A stretch of DNA of 64,000 bases, from the NCBI RefSeq assembly GCF_001519055.1, contig NZ_KQ954285.1:124001-188000 (forward strand). Reading direction: 5' to 3'. Below are positions 7,617 through 14,927 of this stretch, piece after piece. A program made the translations under genes and the position numbers. Numbering within the stretch: the stretch's first letter is position 1; the number at the start of each line of letters is the position of its first letter. Origin of the DNA: Novosphingobium sp. Fuku2-ISO-50 (lineage in GTDB: Bacteria > Pseudomonadota > Alphaproteobacteria > Sphingomonadales > Sphingomonadaceae). Under the pieces are notes generated by a model. The model was not told the DNA's origin and made no database searches. It worked only from the letters and a program-made list of their open reading frames with translations.

Positions 7617-9749
7617 ATGACCTCGAATCTCTACCCCCATCTCCTGTCCCCCGGCCGCATTGGCACGCTGGAGTTGAAGAACCGCATTGCGGTCACGGCC
7701 ATGGGGGTCAGCCTGTCGGAAGACGATGGCACCGTGGGCGAACGACTGATCGCCTATCACGAGGAACAGGCAAAGGGCGGGGCCGGCCTGATCATTTCGG
7801 GCGTGGCCGGGGTCGCCTGGCCGGTCGGTGCAGTGGCGCTGGGCCAGACCGCGATCTCTGACGACCGCTTTATCCCCGACTTGCGCCGCCTGACCGACCG
7901 CGTCCATGCGCATGGCGCAAAGATCGCCACGCAATTGCATCATGGCGGCTTTGTCGCGGCCTATTCTCATGGCCGCTGGGGTCATCCGCTGTGGGGGCCG
8001 GCGGTGCCGCCCGCGCCCAAAGGCAATTTCACCGAATATTTCCTGATGGAGGAACTGGCGGGCCTTGCCGGCATGAAAGTGCCTGAACTCAAAATTCTCG
8101 AACAGGCGGACATAGATCTCGTCGTCAGCCAGTTCGCCGCCGGGGCGCGGCGCGCAAAGGAGGCCGGGTTTGACGGGGTGGAGATCCACGGCGGGCATGG
8201 CTACCTGCTGTCCTCGTTCACCTCGCCTTATACCAACAGTCGCACCGACCGCTACGGCGGCAGCCTGGAAAACCGCCTGCGCCTGACGCTGGAAGTGATC
8301 GCGGCAATCCGCGCAGAAGTCGGCCGCGACTATCCGGTGTGGATCAAGCTGGATTCGCGCGAAGTCGGCAAGCCCGGCGGGATCACCATCGAAGACGCGA
8401 AGGCGGCGGCGAAACTGGTCGAAGCCGCCGGTGTCGATGCCATCACCGTCACCGCCTATCACGACACCGGCAATGGCAAGCTGCATTCGGCATCGAACAT
8501 CCCGCATATCGAGGACACCAACCTGCCCGCCACGGCCGAAATCAAGCGGCTGGTTTCGATCCCGGTGATCGGGTCGGGCCGAATCGAAGTCCCCACCGCC
8601 GACACCACGATCGGCCGGGGGGATGCGGATTTCATCGCCATGGGGCGCAAGCTGCTGGCCGATCCGCATCTGCCGGCAAAACTGATGCGCGGCGAACCGG
8701 AAAAGGTGCGCCCTTGCGTCTATTGCTACACCTGCGTCAGCGCGATCTACATGGGCCAGCCTTCGCGTTGCGCGGTCAATGCTTCGTTGGGCCACGAATG
8801 CGACGGCACGCCGCCTTCAGCCGCGACCGACGCTGCGCCGATCGGCGTCGTGGGCGGCGGCCCCGGCGGAATGGAGGCGGCCCGCAGGCTGTCGGCGCTG
8901 GGCTACAAGGTCGTGCTGTTCGAAAAATCGGATCGGCTGGGCGGCACGCTGCGCTTTGCCGGGCTTGCCTATGAACCCAACGAACGCCTGCTCGAATGGT
9001 TGCGGCGCGAGGTTCGCGATGCGGGTGTCGATGTGCGCCTGTCGACCAGGGCCACGCCGGACTTGCTCCGTTCACTTGGTATCGCCTGCGTGGTCGTCGC
9101 GACCGGCGCCATTCGCGGCATGCCGCCGATCCCCGGCAATGATCAGGATCATGTCTATTCCGGCGACGACATGCGCGCGATGATGCTGGGCGAAAGCTCG
9201 GACGAATTGAAGCGCAAGACCGGCCTGTTCACGCGCATCGCCACAAAAGTCGGCGCGGCGACCGGCGCCACAGCCAACCTTGCGCTGGTGCGCAAGGCGA
9301 CGCATGCATGGATGCCGCTGGGTCAATCGATCGCCATTATCGGTGGCGAACTGGTCGGGCTGGAACTTGCCGAATTCCTGACCGAGCGCGGGCGCACGGT
9401 ACAGGTGATCGAAGAAGCGCCCCGCCTTGGCAAAGGGCTGACTCTGGTGCGACGCATGCGTCTGATGGCCGAACTGGCCGAACATGGCGTCGGCCTGTAC
9501 GGCGGGGCGCGCGATGTGGTGATCGACAAGACCAGTGTCGCATTCACCGATGCTTCGGGCGCACGCCTGACCGTGGCCGCCGACAATGTGATCGTGGCGC
9601 GCGGGGCGCAAGGCGATCTGTCGCTGGCCGAGGCATTTGCCGCAGCGGGCTTCACCGTGCATCCCGTCGGCGATGCGCGGGGCGTAGGCTATATCGAAGG
9701 CGCGATCCACAGCGCGACCGAGGCCGTTCGCGCCATCGCCCAACAATGA
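7617..9749 (+). CDS. Old-yellow-enzyme-type NADH:flavin oxidoreductase, two-domain (FadH/TMADH-like)
   Basis: Protein of 710 residues in the 2,4-dienoyl-CoA reductase / trimethylamine dehydrogenase architecture. Residues 1-~360 form an FMN-binding TIM barrel with the catalytic stretch VEIHGGHGYLLSSF. Cys367, Cys370, Cys373 and Cys385 form a CX2CX2CX11C site for a 4Fe-4S cluster. The C-terminal half carries two nucleotide-binding folds (VVGGGPGGMEAARR, and IIGGELVGLELAEF). Such enzymes reduce activated C=C bonds with NAD(P)H through FMN, FeS and FAD. It opens a plus-strand run, and its stop overlaps a possible start (ATGA at 9746) of the following AsnC gene. Confidence 0.93.
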   Translation: MTSNLYPHLLSPGRIGTLELKNRIAVTAMGVSLSEDDGTVGERLIAYHEEQAKGGAGLIISGVAGVAWPVGAVALGQTAISDDRFIPDLRRLTDRVHAHGAKIATQLHHGGFVAAYSHGRWGHPLWGPAVPPAPKGNFTEYFLMEELAGLAGMKVPELKILEQADIDLVVSQFAAGARRAKEAGFDGVEIHGGHGYLLSSFTSPYTNSRTDRYGGSLENRLRLTLEVIAAIRAEVGRDYPVWIKLDSREVGKPGGITIEDAKAAAKLVEAAGVDAITVTAYHDTGNGKLHSASNIPHIEDTNLPATAEIKRLVSIPVIGSGRIEVPTADTTIGRGDADFIAMGRKLLADPHLPAKLMRGEPEKVRPCVYCYTCVSAIYMGQPSRCAVNASLGHECDGTPPSAATDAAPIGVVGGGPGGMEAARRLSALGYKVVLFEKSDRLGGTLRFAGLAYEPNERLLEWLRREVRDAGVDVRLSTRATPDLLRSLGIACVVVATGAIRGMPPIPGNDQDHVYSGDDMRAMMLGESSDELKRKTGLFTRIATKVGAATGATANLALVRKATHAWMPLGQSIAIIGGELVGLELAEFLTERGRTVQVIEEAPRLGKGLTLVRRMRLMAELAEHGVGLYGGARDVVIDKTSVAFTDASGARLTVAADNVIVARGAQGDLSLAEAFAAAGFTVHPVGDARGVGYIEGAIHSATEAVRAIAQQ

Positions 9750-9817
9750 GGTTGACGACACGCGAGTCGATGCGCAAACCGCCCGGGCAGTCCAATGCGG
9801 GAAAAATGCCGGGGCCT

Positions 9818-10291
9818 ATGACGCAATCTTTCAGTTTCGACGCCACCGACCTTAATATTGTCGAGCAATTGCGACTGAACGGCCGCGCAAACAACCAGCA
9901 GATTGCCGAAAAGCTGGGGCTGACCGCAACCACGGTGTCCACCCGGATCAAGCGGATGGAAGACGCCAACCAGCTGCGCGTGGTCGCGGTGTCCGATTTT
10001 TCGGCGCACGGGTTCAACGTCCTTTTGCGTATATCGGTCGAAGTGGATGGGCGCCCCGCTTCGGATGTCGCGCATGAACTGGCCGATCTTCCCGAAGTGT
10101 TTGCCGTGCATATCGTCACCGGGCGCTACGACATCGACATGCTGGTGGCGCTGCACGATTTCGAAGATCTCGCGCATTTCCTGCTTGATCGCCTGTCGGA
10201 AATTCACGGCATCCGTTCGCTGACCCCGGCCATTGTCGTCGACATCTGCAGTTACCAGTTCGACGTGGCACCGATCGAGGCGAAGGAATAA
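9818..10291 (+). CDS. Lrp/AsnC-family regulator, A-type member of pair 1
   Basis: Protein of 157 residues from the ATG at 9818, with an AsnC winged helix (LDATDL at about residues 7-12... QQIAEKLGLTATTVSTRIKR) followed by the RAM ligand/oligomerisation domain (VFAVHIVTGRYDIDMLV). An earlier in-frame ATG at 9746 overlaps the stop of the OYE gene as ATGA and would add 24 residues; neither start has a strong ribosome site. Lrp proteins act as dimers to octamers that sense small molecules. The gene is followed after five bases by a second, different Lrp gene, and the same A-B arrangement recurs at 19105-20126, where this protein's counterpart is the first gene. Confidence 0.88.
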   Translation: MTQSFSFDATDLNIVEQLRLNGRANNQQIAEKLGLTATTVSTRIKRMEDANQLRVVAVSDFSAHGFNVLLRISVEVDGRPASDVAHELADLPEVFAVHIVTGRYDIDMLVALHDFEDLAHFLLDRLSEIHGIRSLTPAIVVDICSYQFDVAPIEAKE

Positions 10292-10296
10292 ACGTC

Positions 10297-10785
10297 ATGG
10301 CTACCCCTTTGATCGACACGCTCGACGAACAGTTGATCGACCTGCTGTCGCGCGATGCGCGCGTGTCCAACCGCAAGATCGCTGCCGAACTTGGCGTGAC
10401 CGAAGGCACCGTGCGCGGCCGCATCAAGCGGCTGCAACAGGACGGCCTGATCGCCTTTACCGCGATCACCGGGTTTGAAATGGGCAAACGCGCGCGGCTC
10501 GCGTTTATCAATGTGCAGGCCGATGTCGACAAAGTGCGCGAAGTGGCACGCGCGATTGCCGATCTGGCGCAAGTCAACGCGGTGCTGATCACCATGGGCC
10601 AGTTCAACATCACCGCGATGTGTCTGGTCGATGAGCTCGACGCGCTGGTCGAGATTGCCTCGGACCGAATCCTGACGATCAGCGGCGTGCACCACGTCGA
10701 AACCTCGATCGCGGTCAAGACGGTCAAGTACAACGCGCGCATGGCAAAAATTACGCCCCCAGAGGAAATCGTCGAAGAAGACTGA
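10297..10785 (+). CDS. Lrp/AsnC-family regulator, B-type member of pair 1
   Basis: Protein of 162 residues. The winged helix has RDARVSNRKIAAELGVTEGT and the RAM domain follows, ending in KTVKYNARMAKITPPEE. It resembles the second gene of the other pair (19614), which shares RDAR, GVTEGTVR and a TVKY/TIKY tail, more than it resembles its own neighbour at 9818. It starts five bases after that neighbour and is certainly co-transcribed. I infer that A and B types may form mixed oligomers. The flavin-reductase operon begins 126 bases downstream, behind an AT-rich promoter-like region. Confidence 0.92.
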   Translation: MATPLIDTLDEQLIDLLSRDARVSNRKIAAELGVTEGTVRGRIKRLQQDGLIAFTAITGFEMGKRARLAFINVQADVDKVREVARAIADLAQVNAVLITMGQFNITAMCLVDELDALVEIASDRILTISGVHHVETSIAVKTVKYNARMAKITPPEEIVEED

Positions 10786-10828
10786 TTACGCAGCGTATGT
10801 ACGTCACGACACACATACTGCCTTTGCA

Positions 10829-10855
10829 TTTGCGTAAAATGGTGGCTATATAAAA
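10829..10855 (+). promoter_or_regulatory. AT-rich upstream region of the flavin-reductase operon with an 11-mer shared with 18245
   Basis: TTTGCGTAAAA (10829-10839) is the exact reverse complement of TTTTACGCAAA at 18245-18255; both copies lie beside an Lrp/AsnC pair. GCTATAT follows at 10845 here and at 18272 there. A TATAAT-like element occurs further on at about 10859-10864. The region could be the promoter/operator of the flavin-reductase operon. The binding protein is only inferred. Confidence 0.4.
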
Positions 10856-10911
10856 GCGCATATAATCTGCGCAGCCATGACCACGCGCCCGCCGGCGCTG
10901 CCCTGACTGCC

Positions 10912-11442
10912 ATGCTGGGGGAGCCAGGCTTGTCATCCGTCGCCACCATCGCGCTTGAAGCGCGGCTCAAACGCGTCTTGCGGTTCATGCCTGCGCCGGT
11001 CGGGATCGTGACCAGTGTGGATCCCGACAGCGGCGCGCCGGTCGGCCTTGCCATGTCGGCGCTGATGCCGGTCAGCCTGGATCCATGCGCGATGGCGATC
11101 TGTGTCAACCGGCAGGGATCGGCGCATGACGCGCTGGTCCGCACCGGGCAGTTCTGCATCAATCTGCTCGGTCCGGATCAGGACGCGCATATCGCCCCCT
11201 TTGCCGATCCCGCCGCGCGCGATCGCCGCTTTGCGCAAGCCGACTGGCGTCGGCGCGCCCGCGACGGGATGTGGTATATCGACGATGCTCCGGCAAACCT
11301 GTTCTGCACCATGCGTGAACGCGTCGGCTATGGCACGCATGATGTGATCATCGGCGAAGTCACCGATCTGTTCACTTCCGACAGCAACGATATTCTGGGC
11401 TGGGCCAATGGCGCGCCTGGCCGCCTGCATCCCCTATCCTGA
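10912..11442 (+). CDS. Flavin reductase domain protein (two-component monooxygenase reductase)
   Basis: Protein of 176 residues with the flavin-reductase-like split-barrel fold: PAPVGIVTSVDPDSGAPVGL, then the conserved MSALMPVSLDP, GQFCINLL and the late GDV-like strand HDVIIGEV. It would deliver reduced FMN or FAD to a separate oxygenase. Candidate partners in the window are the ACAD-fold monooxygenase (16921) and the luciferase-like protein (2085). It starts a plus-strand operon with the NTF2-like, OYE and SDR genes. The start could be the ATG at 10912 or a downstream TTG; the alignment with the family does not decide. Confidence 0.88.
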   Translation: MLGEPGLSSVATIALEARLKRVLRFMPAPVGIVTSVDPDSGAPVGLAMSALMPVSLDPCAMAICVNRQGSAHDALVRTGQFCINLLGPDQDAHIAPFADPAARDRRFAQADWRRRARDGMWYIDDAPANLFCTMRERVGYGTHDVIIGEVTDLFTSDSNDILGWANGAPGRLHPLS

Positions 11443-11454
11443 AAGACTATCACG

Positions 11455-12087
11455 ATGACCGACACGGACGCTTTGCTGGCGCGGATCGACAGGCTTGAAT
11501 CGCTCGATTCCATCCGCCAGTTGCCGGCCAAATATTCGCTCGCGCTCGACATGCGCGACGGCGATGCCTGGGTGAACCTGTTTCCCGAAGACGTGCGCGT
11601 CGGCGGCGGCAAACAGGGCCGCAAGGCGCTGCGCGACTGGTTTGACGAGACCCATTCGATGCAATTCGACGGCACCAGCCACCACATCGGCGGCCATGTG
11701 ATCGATTTCGACGACCCCGACCATGCGCAAGGCGTGGTCTATTCGAAGAACGAGCACGAATGCGGCGCCGAATGGGTCATCATGCAGATGATGTATTTCG
11801 ATCAGTACGAACGCATGGACGGACGCTGGTACTTCCGCCGCCGTCTGCCGCTGTACTGGTATGCCAGCGATCTCAACAAGCCGCCGGTCGGCGATCGCAA
11901 GATGCGCTGGCCCGGCGTGCCGCCCTATCACGGCAGTTTCCACGACCTGTTTCCCAGCTGGAAAACCTATTGGGCGCGCGAAGGCAAACCGCACGACGGC
12001 CCGGTCGAGCCCCCGGCCCCGCTCGAACGCTTCATCGAGACGATGCGGCGCGGCGCGGCGCTGCCCAAACCGCGCGTGCGGAGCTGA
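11455..12087 (+). CDS. Nuclear transport factor 2-like (SnoaL) family protein
   Basis: Protein of 210 residues with an N-terminal helix LLARIDRLESLDSIRQLPAK followed by the cone-shaped NTF2 fold pattern (DMRDGDAWVNLFPEDVRV, HHIGGHVIDFDD, MYFDQYERMDGRWYFRRRLPLYWY). Family members in catabolic clusters are dehydratases, isomerases or hydrolases, or accessory proteins, and use His/Asp/Tyr pairs. The extended C-terminal ~60 residues, rich in Pro and Trp, are longer than a minimal NTF2 domain. It lies 12 bases after the flavin reductase and five before the OYE gene. The reaction cannot be deduced. Confidence 0.85.
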   Translation: MTDTDALLARIDRLESLDSIRQLPAKYSLALDMRDGDAWVNLFPEDVRVGGGKQGRKALRDWFDETHSMQFDGTSHHIGGHVIDFDDPDHAQGVVYSKNEHECGAEWVIMQMMYFDQYERMDGRWYFRRRLPLYWYASDLNKPPVGDRKMRWPGVPPYHGSFHDLFPSWKTYWAREGKPHDGPVEPPAPLERFIETMRRGAALPKPRVRS

Positions 12088-12092
12088 TCGAC

Positions 12093-13163
12093 ATGACAGA
12101 CCTGTTTTCCCCCGTCCGGCTTGGCGACATCGAATTGGCCAACCGCGTGATCATGGCACCGATGACCCGCGATCGCGCCGGGCCCGAGGATGAACCCACC
12201 GACCTGATGGTCGAATATTATCGGCAGCGCGCCTCGGCCGGGCTGATCATCACCGAAGGTACGCAGCCGTCGCCTGCGGGCAAGGGCTATTGGCGCACAC
12301 CCGGCATTCATACGCCGGGACAGATCGCCGGGTGGGCCCGCGTCGCCGAGGCGGTGCATCAGGCGGGCGGGCGCATCGCGATGCAGGTGATGCATGTCGG
12401 CCGGGCCAGTGTGCGCGCCAACAAGGCGCCCGATGCACAAACTGTCGCCCCCAGCGCGATCCCCTGCCCCGACCCGATCCCCGGCCCCGACGGGGTGCCG
12501 GTGCCGACCGAAATGCCGCGTGCGCTGCTGTCCGAGGAAATTCCGCAGGTGATCGCCGAATATGTGACCGCCGCGCGCCATGCACGCGAGGCCGGGATCG
12601 ACGCGGTCGAGCTGCATTGCGCCAGCGGCTATCTGCCGATGCAGTTCCTGTCGTCGAATTCCAACTTGCGCGACGATGCCTGGGGCGGCCCGGTCGAACA
12701 CCGCATCCGTTTCGTCGTCGAAACACTGACCGCGATGGCTGCCGCGATCGGGCCGGGCCGCGTCGGATTTCGCATCTGCCCCGGGGTCACGTTCAACGGC
12801 ATGGCCGATGCCGACCCGGCCGAGACTTATACCGCATTGCTGCGCGCGGTCGATGGCCTGGGTCTTGCCTGGTGCCACCTGATCCATATCCCCAATGCGG
12901 GGTTCGATGCGCTCGACCTCGTGCGCGCCAACTGGTCGGGGCCGGTCATCGAAAACGGCGGACTGACACTCGACAAGGCGCAAAACCTGATCCGCGCGGG
13001 CAAGGCCGATGCGGCCTCGTTCGGCTATGCCTTCATCGCCAATCCCGACCTCGTCGATCGCTTTCGCACAGGCGCCGCGCTGGCCAAGGCCGACCGCGCC
13101 ACCTGCTACACCGGCCATGGCGACGATGCGCGCGGCTATACCGATTATCCCCCGGCACACTGA
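12093..13163 (+). CDS. Old-yellow-enzyme-family NADH:flavin oxidoreductase (NemA/OYE-like)
   Basis: FMN barrel of 356 residues: LFSPVRLGDIELANRVIMAPMTR at the start, the GLIITEGTQPSPAG block, and QFLSSNSNLRDDAWGG after the active site. In most OYEs the substrate pair is HxxN or HxxH; here the stretch is ELHCASGYL, leaving His and Ser, which may change substrate binding or activity. The predicted role is reduction of an alpha,beta-unsaturated ketone or ester. GGAG at 12080-12083 supports the ATG at 12093. It lacks the FeS/FAD half of the OYE at 7617. It is in one operon with the flavin reductase, NTF2-like and SDR genes. Confidence 0.92.
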   Translation: MTDLFSPVRLGDIELANRVIMAPMTRDRAGPEDEPTDLMVEYYRQRASAGLIITEGTQPSPAGKGYWRTPGIHTPGQIAGWARVAEAVHQAGGRIAMQVMHVGRASVRANKAPDAQTVAPSAIPCPDPIPGPDGVPVPTEMPRALLSEEIPQVIAEYVTAARHAREAGIDAVELHCASGYLPMQFLSSNSNLRDDAWGGPVEHRIRFVVETLTAMAAAIGPGRVGFRICPGVTFNGMADADPAETYTALLRAVDGLGLAWCHLIHIPNAGFDALDLVRANWSGPVIENGGLTLDKAQNLIRAGKADAASFGYAFIANPDLVDRFRTGAALAKADRATCYTGHGDDARGYTDYPPAH

Positions 13164-13174
13164 GAGGAAATTCC

Positions 13175-13975
13175 ATGGGGCAGACTTTGCAAGGCAAGCG
13201 CGCGGTAGTCACCGGCGGCGCACAGGGGATCGGCGCGGCCATCGCACGGCGCCTTGCGCGCGAGGGCGCCGTGGTTGCGGTGCTCGATCTCGACGCGGCC
13301 AAGGCTGCCGCCGCGCTCGGTGATCCGCATCCCGGCTTTGCCTGCGATGTCGCCGATACCGCCTCGGTCGATGCCGCCTTTGCCGGAGTGCGCGCTGCGC
13401 TCGGCGGGATCGACATCCTGGTCAACAACGCCGGGATCGGATCGGCGCCGGGCGACGGCATGGCCGAATATTACGCCGGACAGGCCGCCCAGGCGACCGA
13501 TCCTGCCGCCCACGCCGACCAGACGATCCATTGTCTTGATGAAGGCTGGCTGCGGGTCATGTCCATCACGCTCGACGGCGCATTCCGCTGCAGCCGCGCG
13601 GCCGTGCGGATCATGGCCGAACAAGGCACGGGCGGCGCGATCATCAACATCGCCTCGACCGCCGCGGTCGCGGGCAACGGCCCCGTTCCCTATTGCACCG
13701 CAAAGGCGGGAATCATCGGCATGACCCGCGCCATGGCGCGCGAACTGGCCCCGCGCGGCATCCGCGTCAACGCCGTGCATCCCGGCGCGACCGAAACCCC
13801 GATCTATGCCCCCCTGCCGCAAGAGGTAAAAGACGCGGTCGCCGCCGACAGCGTGATGAAGCGCCTTGCCCAACCTGATGAAATCGCCGGCGCCGTCGCT
13901 TTCCTCGCCGGGCCCGACGCCAGCTTTGCCACCGGCAGCACCGTCACGATCAACGGGGGAAGCTGGTTCATCTGA
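13175..13975 (+). CDS. SDR family oxidoreductase
   Basis: Short-chain dehydrogenase of 266 residues. TGGAQGIG is near residues 13-20, NNAG near 88-91 and the active site has a Ser-Thr pair followed by YCTAK. An insertion of about 25 residues after NNAG (GDGMAEYYAGQAAQATDPAA region) is longer than in the minimal fold and probably forms a substrate lid. AGAGGAAA lies at the right distance from the ATG at 13175. It is the last intact gene of the operon that begins with the flavin reductase at 10912. Confidence 0.92.
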   Translation: MGQTLQGKRAVVTGGAQGIGAAIARRLAREGAVVAVLDLDAAKAAAALGDPHPGFACDVADTASVDAAFAGVRAALGGIDILVNNAGIGSAPGDGMAEYYAGQAAQATDPAAHADQTIHCLDEGWLRVMSITLDGAFRCSRAAVRIMAEQGTGGAIINIASTAAVAGNGPVPYCTAKAGIIGMTRAMARELAPRGIRVNAVHPGATETPIYAPLPQEVKDAVAADSVMKRLAQPDEIAGAVAFLAGPDASFATGSTVTINGGSWFI

Positions 13976-14063
13976 CCCCGATCGTGCGTTTGCATGATGT
14001 GGGGCCCGCACATTGCCGTCATGACCATCGCACCCATTCACCCTTGTCCAGAAGGCGGCGTCG

Positions 14064-14381
14064 ATGAGCTTTGCAATACACGAATTGAACGACGGATTCG
14101 GCCGGGAAATATCCGGCCTCGACATCACCGGCACGATTCCACCCGAAACCGCAGCGGCGTTGCGGCAGGTCTGGCTCGACCACACGCTCGACCCGCGGTT
14201 CCAATATATCCACGATTGGCAAAACAACGACATGGTGCTGTGGGACAACCGCCGCACGATGCACATGGCATTCGGCCATCCGGTCGACCAGATCCGCATT
14301 GTTCACCGCACCACGATCAAGGGCACCGTGGCAATGGGGCGGATCATCGACCTTGCCCAAGGTCCGGAGATCGGGGCATGA
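14064..14381 (+). pseudogene. TauD/TfdA-family dioxygenase with its central part deleted
   Basis: The 105-codon frame joins two ends of a TauD/TfdA Fe(II)/2-oxoglutarate dioxygenase. Residues 1-~40 match the family's N terminus (IHELNDGFGREISGLDI). From residue ~41 it jumps to the C terminus (PRFQYIHDWQNNDMVLWDNR, then TMH and the Arg of RIVHR). The middle ~170 residues, including the HxD iron ligands, are missing. The family is usually ~280 residues. The join is in frame, near 14183. A good ribosome site (AAGGCGG) remains. The protein cannot bind iron and so is almost surely inactive. Its stop overlaps the start of the next broken gene as ATGA. Confidence 0.8.
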
Positions 14382-14864
14382 TCCGGTTTGACACGGTCAT
14401 TCGCGGCGGAACCGTGGCTGATGGCACAGGCGCCCCGCCGACGTCGCGATCCGCGCGGGCCGCATAGCCGCCATTGGCCCAAGCCTGGCAGGCTGGTCAC
14501 CCGGGCTTTGTCGACGCACGCATCACGATGGGCAGGTCACCTCGGATAACCGGCTTGCGCCGTCGTCCTTTCACGGGGTGACAACCGCTGTGATCGGCAA
14601 TTGCGGGGTGGGTTTTGCCCCGTGCCGTGCCGATGCGGCATCGCGCGATGCCATGGTGCGGCTGATGGAAGGGGTGGAGGACATTCCCCCCCCGCGCTGA
14701 CCGAAGGGTTGCCGTGGACCTGGGAAACCTTTCCCCAATACATGGATATCGCCGCCGCATGGCGCGGGATCTGCTGTCGGCACGGCGTACAGGTCGCCAG
14801 CGTCATCGGCTCATTCGGCACAGGGCCATGCACCGCGAACCCGCTTGACAGCGTCTGGACATAA
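14378..14864 (+). pseudogene. Frameshifted, truncated D-aminoacylase-type amidohydrolase
   Basis: The frame begins [20 protein letters not shown], as N-acyl-D-amino-acid deacylase-family amidohydrolases do, but soon stops. Family sequence continues in another frame: the metal motif region [17 protein letters not shown] near 14519-14570, then [11 protein letters not shown] and [10 protein letters not shown] run of eight C (14686-14693) then shifts the frame, after which [19 protein letters not shown] continues. The remainder is eroded and ends at 14864; the family's last ~400 residues are absent. An intact relative is encoded at 29763. With the TauD remnant it forms a decayed two-gene unit. 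Confidence 0.8.
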
Positions 14865-14889
14865 TTATAAGTGTTTACTCACTTATAAT
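14845..14889 (+). promoter_or_regulatory. Promoter and candidate TetR operator (site 3) for the long BVMO
   Basis: A perfect -35 hexamer TTGACA lies at 14845-14850. A perfect inverted repeat follows: ATTATAAGTG, six spacer bases TTTACT, then CACTTATAAT (14864-14889). Its core AGTG-TTTACT-CACT is identical to site 1. A -10-like TATAAG lies inside the left arm, so a bound repressor would block the promoter. The BVMO start codon at 14928 is 39 bases beyond the palindrome. The promoter overlaps the end of the broken amidohydrolase. Confidence 0.75.
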
Positions 14890-14927
14890 AAAAACAGCAA
14901 ACGAACGCCATTCTGGAGAGGACCGCC

